Assembly: GCA_013314855.1 (NCBI GenBank)
Contig: JABUEW010000041.1
Span: 1 to 32,755, forward strand
Origin: Bacillota bacterium
GTDB lineage: Bacteria > Bacillota > Clostridia > Acetivibrionales > DUMC01
DNA: 32,755 nucleotides
Reading direction: 5' to 3'
Positions 25,474 through 32,755 of this stretch are shown in pieces (positions within the stretch are counted from its first letter, which is position 1; every line of letters starts with the position of its first letter). Made by a program: the position numbers and the translations under genes. The notes beneath the pieces were generated by a model that had not been told where the DNA came from, made no database searches, and saw nothing but the letters and a program-made list of their open reading frames with translations.

Positions 25474-25551
25474 AATATCTCCCTTCCGTATCTTTTCCTA
25501 CTTAAATATTCTTCTTCGATTATTCTTCAATTAAAATTAAATAACTTCTGA

Positions 25552-27153
25552 TTATAAAGTTTTACTAACAATTATATTTCTTTTCCATTTTTCATCATCG
25601 GTTTTGTTAAAGTCGGAACGGTAATGGGCACCCCTGCTTTCTTCCCTTTTGAGGGCAGAATCTACAACAAGGCTTGACAACAGCACCATGTTTTGAAGCT
25701 CCCAATCCTCTATCGCTGTATTTCTCATATTCATTAATAGCTCCCGGTACTTGTTAATTTTTCCCATAGCGTGGATAAGCCCTTCTCTGTTCCTTATGAT
25801 TCCCACATATTCCGTCATTATCCTCTTTACATCATTCCTGATTGCTTTTTTATTAATATCTTTTTTTACCCTATCTGTAGAATATTTTACAGAATATTCA
25901 GGTATCTTCCCCCCTGCCTCTTCTATAACTGACGAAAGCTCTGTCCCTATTTTACTGCCAAAAACAAGTCCCTCCAATAAAGAATTGCTGGCAAGCCTGT
26001 TTGCACCGTGAATGCCGTTACAGGCAGCCTCTCCGCAGGCATAAAATCTCTTTACATTGGTTTTTCCATATATATCTGTCCTTATTCCGCCCATACAATA
26101 ATGTTCTGCAGGAGCAACGGGTATATAGTCTTTAGACATATCTATTCCATAATTTAAACATGTCCTGAATATATTTGGAAAGCGGTTCTCCAGGTATTCC
26201 CTGTCTTTAAATGTAATGTCAAGATAGACATGGTCTGAGTTCGTTTTTTTCATTTCCATAAATATTGACCTGGAAACCACATCTCTCGGTGCAAGTTCTG
26301 CCATTTCATGATACCGGAGCATAAACCGTTCTTTGTTGATGTTTCTTAAAATAGCGCCTTCTCCCCTTACTGCTTCCGAAATAAGGAAGCTTTTGTTTTC
26401 AGGATGAAAGAGGACAGTGGGATGAAATTGGATAAATTCAAGGTCCATTAACTCTGCTCCGGCCCTGTATGCAAGGCATGCTCCATCTCCTGTTGCTACT
26501 TCCGGGTTTGTTGTATTCTCGTAAAGCTGTCCAAATCCTCCTGTAGCACATACAACTGCGTGCGAAAGGTATATTTTTAGTTTTGATGAATCTTCATCAT
26601 AGGCAATAACCCCCTTAGCTTCACCATTATCAGTAAGGAGATCTATGACAAAAGTCCTTTCTTTTATTTTAACGTTTTCTTTAGTCTTTACAACAGAAAT
26701 AAGTTTATCCAGTACTTCCTTCCCCGTGGTATCACCTGCGTGAATAATCCGGTTTTTACTGTGGGCTGCTTCCCTGCCGAATGCAAGTTCGTTTGAGTTT
26801 CTTTTATCGAAATTTACCCCGTATTTACACAGTTTTTCTATATTTTTGGCAGCTTCAGAGACTAATACCCAAACACTTTCTTCATTACATAATCCGGCAC
26901 CTGCATAAATGGTATCCTTAAAATGCAATTCCGGAGAATCTCCTTTATCAAGAGACACAGCAATTCCTCCCTGGGCAAGGACTGAATTGCTAATTTCCAA
27001 AGTCTCTTTTGTAAGGATAGCTATTTTATACTTCTCCGGTATCTCAAGTGAAGTATATACACCGGCAATTCCGCTTCCTATAATTATTACATCAAAAAAA
27101 TCCGTTTCTATATTTTTTGTGTCAAAATCAATTAAATACCTGTAATCACTCAA
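25552..27153 (-). CDS. nadB: L-aspartate oxidase
   Basis: FAD enzyme that oxidises L-aspartate to iminoaspartate for quinolinate synthase; in anaerobes fumarate is the likely electron acceptor. 533 aa. The FAD-binding motif is DVIIIGSGIAGVYTSLE (about residues 21-37), followed by SVLAQGGIAVSLDKGDSPE, EAAHSKNRIIHAGDTTG, the HPT of EFIQFHPTVLF, RGEGAILRN and the flavin-site GIHGANRLASNSLLEGLVFG. A C-terminal helical domain of the succinate dehydrogenase type follows. The start is TTG at 27153, supported by GGGAG just upstream and by the family's N-terminus. It begins 22 bp after nadA. Confidence 0.96.
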   Translation of the reverse strand: MSDYRYLIDFDTKNIETDFFDVIIIGSGIAGVYTSLEIPEKYKIAILTKETLEISNSVLAQGGIAVSLDKGDSPELHFKDTIYAGAGLCNEESVWVLVSEAAKNIEKLCKYGVNFDKRNSNELAFGREAAHSKNRIIHAGDTTGKEVLDKLISVVKTKENVKIKERTFVIDLLTDNGEAKGVIAYDEDSSKLKIYLSHAVVCATGGFGQLYENTTNPEVATGDGACLAYRAGAELMDLEFIQFHPTVLFHPENKSFLISEAVRGEGAILRNINKERFMLRYHEMAELAPRDVVSRSIFMEMKKTNSDHVYLDITFKDREYLENRFPNIFRTCLNYGIDMSKDYIPVAPAEHYCMGGIRTDIYGKTNVKRFYACGEAACNGIHGANRLASNSLLEGLVFGSKIGTELSSVIEEAGGKIPEYSVKYSTDRVKKDINKKAIRNDVKRIMTEYVGIIRNREGLIHAMGKINKYRELLMNMRNTAIEDWELQNMVLLSSLVVDSALKREESRGAHYRSDFNKTDDEKWKRNIIVSKTL

Positions 27154-27175
27154 TTACGCTCCCTCTTTTCCCCCT

Positions 27176-28087
27176 TCAGCTAATCTCCAACATCCTTTCC
27201 AATGCCTTTGAAGCTTTTATTCTTATATCTTCATTAAGCTCAATATTATATTTCATTTCATTAAGAGAATTAAATATACTGTCTAATGTTGTTTTTTTCA
27301 TGTTAGGGCATATAAAACCCTGGGAAAGGAGGTAAAACACTTTATCCGGGTTGTTTTTCCTTAAACTGTACAACACTCCCATTTCGGTCCCTATAATAAA
27401 TTTCTTGTGCCCGCTCTTTGTCCCATAATCTATAATTGCTTTTGTACTTCCAACAAAATCCGCCATTTCTATAACTTCAGCCCTGCACTCAGGATGGACA
27501 AGTACAAGTGCATCCGGGTGAAGTTCCTTTGCCTTTTTTACGTCCTCTGCCTTCACCCTGTGGTGAGTTGGACAAAAGCCTTCCCATAATATTATATTCT
27601 TTTCGGGTACCATTTTGGCAACATAACTACCTAAATTTTTATCCGGGACAAAAATTATATCTTTTTCTTTTATAGATCTAACAACGTTTACTGCATTAGA
27701 TGAGGTACAGCAAATGTCACTTTCAGCCTTTACTTCAGCAGATGAATTTATGTAGCATACCACTGCTGCTCCCGGATGCTTTTTTTTAAACTCCCTCAGA
27801 GCTTCTGCAGTTATCATATCCGCCAAGGGACAACCTGCATCTCTCTCAGGCAGAAGCACTGTTTTCCCCGGAGAAAGTATTTTTGCACTTTCGGCCATAA
27901 AATGCACACCACAAAACACAACAACTTCTGCATCCGATAAAGCACAATACCTGCTTAATGCAAAAGAATCACCTACCATATCTGCTATTTCCTGCACTTC
28001 ATCCCTTTGATAAGTGTGTGCAACTATTACTGCCTTCTTTTGTTCCTTTAATTCGTTTATTTTATTTACTAATTCTATTTTATCCAT
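27176..28087 (-). CDS. nadA: Quinolinate synthase (iron-sulfur enzyme)
   Basis: Condenses iminoaspartate with dihydroxyacetone phosphate to quinolinate using an oxygen-sensitive [4Fe-4S] cluster. 303 aa, the short three-cysteine form. The expected ligands are Cys86 (DAGCPLADM), Cys172 ([10 protein letters not shown]) and Cys260 (FICPNMKK). Other signatures are [19 protein letters not shown] and [33 protein letters not shown] precedes the ATG at 28087. First gene of the nadABC operon, with a candidate promoter at 28119-28147. I recognised no NAD-responsive operator. Confidence 0.97.
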   Translation of the reverse strand: MDKIELVNKINELKEQKKAVIVAHTYQRDEVQEIADMVGDSFALSRYCALSDAEVVVFCGVHFMAESAKILSPGKTVLLPERDAGCPLADMITAEALREFKKKHPGAAVVCYINSSAEVKAESDICCTSSNAVNVVRSIKEKDIIFVPDKNLGSYVAKMVPEKNIILWEGFCPTHHRVKAEDVKKAKELHPDALVLVHPECRAEVIEMADFVGSTKAIIDYGTKSGHKKFIIGTEMGVLYSLRKNNPDKVFYLLSQGFICPNMKKTTLDSIFNSLNEMKYNIELNEDIRIKASKALERMLEIS

Positions 28088-28118
28088 ATCAATAAATCAC
28101 CTTTAATTATTTTATTTT

Positions 28119-28147
28119 ATTTTAATACTTTACTAACTCTTTGTAAA
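28119..28147 (-). promoter_or_regulatory. Candidate promoter of nadABC
   Basis: On the minus strand TTTACA (28147-28142) and TAAAAT (28124-28119) are 17 bp apart, each one mismatch from consensus. Two copies of AAAGAGTT overlap the -35 region and could be an operator, but no regulator can be named. Confidence 0.5.
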
Positions 28148-28202
28148 CTCTTTGCAAAGAAATTATTAAAGGGATTGTTTTGGCGATTTTTCAAAAGTTA
28201 TT

Positions 28203-28838
28203 TTATGAATTCTTTAAGGAATGTTCTTTCTTTCCACTTATCATATCATAAAAGGAATATCCTATAGGAGTTATGTTGAATATTTCCACAAGTGTGCCAA
28301 TACATGCTGCCATAGCATAAAGAATTAGTCCTTTAAATATTAAGAAGAAGATTATTATTGTCGTTATAAATAACATCAATATTGATTTTCTTTTCAGTGA
28401 TTTTATCTTTTCTTCCTTTTTTATCGGTTTATTTGGCGTATCAGCAGGCGCCCATTTATAAAAACTAAATAATCCTGTAAAAAACGTAGCAATATTAAGA
28501 AAGGCTATCGTATGTATATTCAAATTCTCCCATGTATAGTGTACAAATAAACCGGCAAGTAAAAAAATAACTATCGAAGCAACCATACATTTATTATATG
28601 TGTCCATGTGGTAACCGCCTGCAGTAGTACGGAATATAACAAAAAATGTAAGTATAATAAGTGTTTCTTTTATAACTCCAAGAAGAATAGCTAATGCCAG
28701 TAAGATAATAAGCTTTACAAACTCTCCTATTATTATTTGAAAACCGAAGTAATATATACTCCTTTTTTCATGATTTTCGTTCAATTTGCTACTTAAACAT
28801 TTTGCATAAGTATAAGACCATTTTCTAATAAATTTCAT
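28203..28838 (-). CDS. agrB: AgrB-like peptide-processing membrane endopeptidase
   Basis: 211-aa polytopic membrane cysteine endopeptidase. AgrB cleaves and cyclises the AgrD precursor to give a secreted autoinducing peptide. The signature is FRTTAGGYHMDTYNKC, placing the catalytic His at residue 77 and Cys at 84, as in Staphylococcus AgrB. APADTPNKPI (about 134-143) is the other conserved block. Several hydrophobic helices cover residues 30-190. The ribosome binding site is weak (AGGT). I found no agrD, agrC or agrA next to it: the 115 bp downstream lead straight to nadA and the 135 bp upstream lead to the rRNA terminator. It may process a peptide encoded elsewhere. Confidence 0.9.
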   Translation of the reverse strand: MKFIRKWSYTYAKCLSSKLNENHEKRSIYYFGFQIIIGEFVKLIILLALAILLGVIKETLIILTFFVIFRTTAGGYHMDTYNKCMVASIVIFLLAGLFVHYTWENLNIHTIAFLNIATFFTGLFSFYKWAPADTPNKPIKKEEKIKSLKRKSILMLFITTIIIFFLIFKGLILYAMAACIGTLVEIFNITPIGYSFYDMISGKKEHSLKNS

Positions 28839-28883
28839 TTGTAATACCTATAAACTATACAATTTTTTGAATTTCTTAAATTT

Positions 28884-28912
28884 ACTATATTATATAATTC
28901 ATTTTCTTGCAA
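28884..28912 (-). promoter_or_regulatory. Candidate promoter of agrB
   Basis: On the minus strand TTGCAA (28912-28907) and TATAGT (28889-28884) are 17 bp apart. It lies about 45 bp before the agrB start and after the rRNA terminator, so agrB need not depend on read-through. Confidence 0.5.
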
Positions 28913-28935
28913 CTATTTTCATGTTAAAAATAAAT

Positions 28936-28966
28936 CAAGGCTCTAAGCTTTACAGTTAGAGCCTTG
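28936..28966 (-). terminator. Terminator of the rRNA operon
   Basis: A perfect 11-bp stem CAAGGCTCTAA/TTAGAGCCTTG with a nine-base loop starts eight bases after the 5S gene. It is followed on the minus strand by the T-rich ATTTATTTTTAAC. Confidence 0.85.
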
Positions 28967-28973
28967 GCATATA

Positions 28974-29090
<117 letters not shown>

Positions 29091-29112
29091 AATCTTTTTG
29101 GGTTATACCCTC

Positions 29113-29130
29113 AAAACCGTATAATGTAAG
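29113..29130 (-). repeat. 3' arm of the pre-23S processing stem
   Basis: This 18-mer is the inverted repeat of 32387-32404 with a single difference that becomes a G-U pair in RNA. The two arms flank the 23S gene and would form the long duplex cut by RNase III. Confidence 0.75.
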
Positions 29131-29257
29131 TTCTTCGAAAAGCAACCGCTTACCTTTGTTTTGGTCAAGCCCTCGACCTATTAGTACCGGTCAGCTCAAT
29201 GCATTGCTGCACTTACACCCCCGGCCTATCAAGCATGTAGTCTTCATGCGGTCTTAC

Positions 29258-29344
29258 CACTCAGAGGCCGCAAGCCAGATACACAACGTTAGCATTTTTC
29301 TTTTTTATCCTCTCTTCTTGCTTCTGGCCTCTGGCCTCTGAGTG
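29258..29344 (-). other. Insert in 23S rRNA, helix 98 region
   Basis: CACTCAGAGGCC (29258-29269) and GGCCTCTGAGTG (29333-29344) form a perfect 12-bp stem not found in typical 23S genes, enclosing about 63 nt. A second pairing, GCCAGA with TCTGGC, lies inside, and the 7-mer TCTGGCC occurs twice in tandem. The flanks (GTCTTAC and ATCTCATCTTGAGG) are the conserved sequences near the 3' end of 23S. Confidence 0.75.
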
Positions 29345-29458
29345 TGGGATATCTCATCTTGAGGTCGGCTTCACGCTTAGATGCCTTCAGCGTTTATCCT
29401 TTCCAGACTTAGCTATCCAGCCGTGCACTTGGCAGTACAACTGGTACACCAGCGGTCT

Positions 29459-29489
<31 letters not shown>

Positions 29490-29518
29490 TGCCTCTCAAA
29501 TATCCTACGCCCGCGACA

Positions 29519-29574
<56 letters not shown>

Positions 29575-29610
29575 TGGCGAACAGCCAAACCCTTGGAACC
29601 TACTTCAGCT

Positions 29611-29660
<50 letters not shown>

Positions 29661-29853
29661 GACTCTTGGGGGAGATAAGCCTGTTATCCCCAGGGTAGCT
29701 TTTATCCGTTGAGCGACGGCAATTCCACTTTCATACCGCCGGATCACTAAGCCCTACTTTCGTATCTGCTCGACTTGTTTGTCTCACAGTCAGGCTACCT
29801 TATGCCTTTGTACTCGACGCGCGATTTCCATCCGCGCTGAGGTAACCTTTGGA

Positions 29854-29904
<51 letters not shown>

Positions 29905-30166
29905 ACATTGTCCCTATACCAGTTCTATGATATCCGGTTAGTGCCCCAGCACTCTTAGAGTGGTATCCCAACGCCGGCTCCACGTATACTGGCGTACACG
30001 CTTCTACGCCTCCCACCTATCCTGTACAAAGAATACCGGAACACAGTATCAGGCTACAGTAAAGCTCCATGGGGTCTTTCCGTCTTGTCGCGGGTAACTT
30101 GCATCTTCACAAGTACTACAATTTCACCGGGTACGTTGTCGAGACAGTGCCCAAGTCATTACGCCA

Positions 30167-30240
<74 letters not shown>

Positions 30241-30467
30241 TGGGGCTTAAGTTCACTGCTTCACCTTTCAGTTAACAGTTCCCCGTAACCTTCCAGCACC
30301 GGGCAGGCGTCAGCCCCTATACTTCATCTTTCGATTTAGCAGAGACCTGTGTTTTTGCTAAACAGTTGCTTGGGCCTATTCTCTGCGGCCACATCCCTGT
30401 GGCACCCCTTCTCGCTAACTTACGGGGTCAATTTGCCGAGTTCCTTAACAACGCTTCTCCCGCTCGT

Positions 30468-30511
<44 letters not shown>

Positions 30512-30932
30512 GTACCTTCACTCTCGATAGCGGCTTTTCTCGTCAGTGCGGATTCGGTTACTTCGGTACTCGTTTTTCCCTCCCCTTCAGGCCTTCGGAA
30601 CACCCGGCGGTCTTCCCTGCCAGGCTACCTATCTCCCTTGGACGGACTCTTCCTGCTGCCCGCTTATCCTATCCCCCTGCGTCCCCGCTTCTCTCTTACC
30701 AAGTGACGGTAGTACAGGATTTTCAACCTGTTGTCCATCGACTACGCCTTCCGGCCTCGCCTTAGGTCCCGACTTACCCTGGGCGGACGAGCCTTCCCCA
30801 GGAACCCTTAGGCTTTCGACGGTGAAGATTTCCACTTCACTCTCGCTACTTATTCCGGCATTCTCACTACTGTTAGGTCCATACGTCCTTCCGGTCGTAC
30901 TTCTACCCCCTTCAGTAAGCTCCCCTACCATA

Positions 30933-31080
30933 CTGTATGTTTCTAATGCTACACCTTATGCTCTTTAGCCTTTAGCCAATTTGACGAAAAGCTCTTATCT
31001 CATTTCTTCTTTAAGGTTGCTTTTCGTTCTAATTACCTCCTCCTCTTCTCTACATAAGATACACCATTAGAAACATACAG
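30933..31080 (-). other. Insert in 23S rRNA, helix 45 region
   Basis: CTGTATGTTTCTAATG (30933-30948) and CATTAGAAACATACAG (31065-31080) form a perfect 16-bp stem, extended inward by about ten more pairs including G-U pairs. A smaller inner stem (ACGAAAAGC with GCTTTTCGT, ending near 31027) lies within. The flanks CCCTACCATA and CATCCACAGCTTCGG are the conserved helix-45 neighbourhood, a known position of bacterial intervening sequences. Confidence 0.8.
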
Positions 31081-32079
31081 CATCCACAGCTTCGGTATGC
31101 AGTTTAGCCCCGGTAATTTTCGGCGCAGCCCCACTCGACTAGTGAGCTGTTACGCACTCTTTGAATGTATGGCTGCTTCTAAGCCAACATCCTAGCTGTC
31201 TTAGCAGAACCACATCCTTTCCCACTTAACTGCCATTTTGGGACCTTAGCTGATGGTCTGGGCTGTTTCCCTCTCGACTATGAAACTTAGCTCACATAGT
31301 CTGACTCCCAAACATCATCTGTAGGCATTCAGAGTTTGATAGGGTTCGGTAACCCGGTTAGGCCCCTAGCCCATTCAGTGCTTTACCTCCTACAGATTAA
31401 TTTGAGGCTAGCCCTAAAGCTATTTCGGGGAGAACCAGCTATCTCCGAGTTCGATTGGAATTTCTCCTCTACCCACAGCTCATCCCAGACCTTTTCAACG
31501 GTCACGTGGTTCGGTCCTCCACGGAACTTTACTCCCGCTTCAACCTGTCCATGGGTAGATCACCCGGTTTCGGGTCTATCCAATGTGACTCCTTCGCCCT
31601 CTTAAGACTCGGTTTCCCTTCGGCTCCGTACCTTTAAGTACTTAACCTCGCCACATTGCATAACTCGCCGGACCGTTCTACAAAAAGTACGCTGTCGGGC
31701 TTTAACGCCCTCCAACTGCTTGTAAACATAGGGTTTCAGGTTCTCTTTCACTCCCCTCGCCGGGGTGCTTTTCACCTTTCCCTCACGGTACTCCTCCTCT
31801 ATCGGTCACCAGGGAGTATTTAGCCTTGGGAGGTGGTCCTCCCTCCTTCCCACAAGGTTCCTCGTGCCTCGTGGTACTCCGGATCACGGCTCCTAAGTTT
31901 CCGGTTTTCGCATACGGGACTCTTACCCTCTATGGTCTCGGCTTTCCATCCGCTCATTCTGCTAACCTTCTCCTTAGCTTCCCGCCGGTCCTCTACCCCG
32001 ATCTAGATGTGACATGCTAGATCGGTTTGGGCTCTTCCGCGTTCGCTCGCCACTACTTACGGAATCACTTTTGTTTTCT

Positions 32080-32116
<37 letters not shown>

Positions 32117-32386
32117 CTCCCCCCGTTATGCTATGTATTCACATAACGGTACCCGGCTCTTTCCTGCCAGGTGGGTTCCCCCATTCGGATATCTGCGGGT
32201 CTCAGGCTATTTGCGCCTCTCCGCAGCTTTTCGCAGCTTATCACGTCCTTCTTCGGCTCCTGGTGCCCAGGCATCCACCCTACGCTCTTTATAGCTTGAC
32301 CTCTCTTTCCTCCTCTTTCGAGCTCTTTCCTCGGTCTTCTTTCCGGTGTCTCCTTCAAGTTACCCTTTCGGTCACTTTTCTATCAC

Positions 32387-32404
32387 CTTACATTATACAG
32401 TTTT
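32387..32404 (-). repeat. 5' arm of the pre-23S processing stem
   Basis: Inverted partner of 29113-29130, located 85 bp upstream of the mature 23S 5' end in the 16S-23S spacer. The related string GAAAACTG also occurs between the 16S gene and tRNA-Ala (about 32650-32658). Confidence 0.75.
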
Positions 32405-32502
32405 CAAAGTACAACATCCAGACAACAGTTAACAGAGTCAACTTCTAAGTAAGGATTTGCAGCTTTTTCTGTTCTCTGACCCCTGTTTTCTGTTCTCTAG
32501 TT

Positions 32503-32578
32503 TGGTGGAGATAATGAGATTCGAACTCATGACCCCCTGCTTGCAAGGCAGGTGCTCTCCCAACTGAGCTATATCCCC
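32503..32578 (-). tRNA. tRNA-Ala, anticodon TGC, in the 16S-23S spacer
   Basis: On the minus strand the acceptor GGGGATA (from 32578) pairs with TATCTCC, then discriminator A and an encoded CCA (32505-32503). The D-arm region TAGCTCAGTTGGGAGAGC, the anticodon loop CTTGCAA and the T-arm GAGTTCGAATCTC are canonical. The spacer position between 16S and 23S is common for tRNA-Ala. It is released by processing of the rRNA transcript. Confidence 0.97.
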
Positions 32579-32680
32579 ACTCTTTTTATTTTACTGCCAT
32601 ACCTTGGGGTTCCCCATTGGCATGGCTTCCTTTGCCTCCCATGGGCAAAGAAAACTGAACAGTGTATAATTTGAAGCTCT

Positions 32681-32755
<75 letters not shown>

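Noticed and set aside
28117-28194. 25-codon TTG frame after agrB as a possible AgrD
   Set aside because: It has no ribosome binding site, no Cys or thiolactone-type core and no acidic tail, and it overlaps the proposed nadA promoter.
30933-31080. Group I intron or homing element in 23S
   Set aside because: Too short, no intron core or endonuclease frame, and located in a variable helix rather than a conserved catalytic site.

Overview
The window comes from a low-GC, spore-forming Gram-positive of the class Clostridia. It holds an alpha/beta-type small acid-soluble spore protein, a complete WalRK-type cell-wall operon, SLH/Ig-like S-layer proteins and an AgrB-like protease, with strong AAGGAGG-type ribosome binding sites and AT-rich spacers. 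The gene set and rRNA suit a relative of Acetivibrio/Ruminiclostridium, but that placement is an inference.

Layout. Plus strand, left: tRNA-Ser(GGA) at 254-344, a YihY/BrkB membrane protein (622-1488) and spermidine synthase speE (1609-2475). SpeE converges on, and overlaps by 23 bp, a large minus-strand KGGVGR-type ATPase (2453-5002). A plus-strand insertion sequence (about 5160-6859) sits between this ATPase and a small minus-strand HEPN-like gene (6988-7521). Next comes the wal operon, minus strand, read from 15851 down to 7611: walR, walK, a secreted protein of unknown function, yycH, yycI, murA, yycJ/walJ. Upstream of it is a VapBC-type toxin-antitoxin pair whose toxin is frameshifted (16054-16616).

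The next block, 16871-23264, holds two tandem secreted SLH/Ig-like surface proteins. Each has its own near-consensus sigma-A promoter. The upstream one also has a roughly 140-nt leader able to form a hairpin plus a loop-downstream (pseudoknot) pairing next to the ribosome binding site. Then come sspF (57 aa), a two-CBS-domain protein, an intergenic region with four DnaA-box-like 9-mers arranged as two palindromes, the NAD de novo operon nadA-nadB-nadC, and agrB with no visible agrD. The right end is an rRNA operon on the minus strand (16S 3' end, tRNA-Ala(TGC), 23S, 5S, terminator). Its 23S gene carries two extra helices, in the helix-45 and helix-98 regions, which account for its length of about 3.14 kb.

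How the genes work together: the wal cluster couples a cell-wall-sensing two-component system and its membrane regulators to a peptidoglycan precursor enzyme (MurA). The S-layer genes add envelope structure, and nadABC makes nicotinate mononucleotide from aspartate. The best candidate for an undescribed system is the KGGVGR ATPase plus HEPN-like protein, now split by an IS. The S-layer leader RNA and the DnaA-box cluster are the best non-coding candidates.
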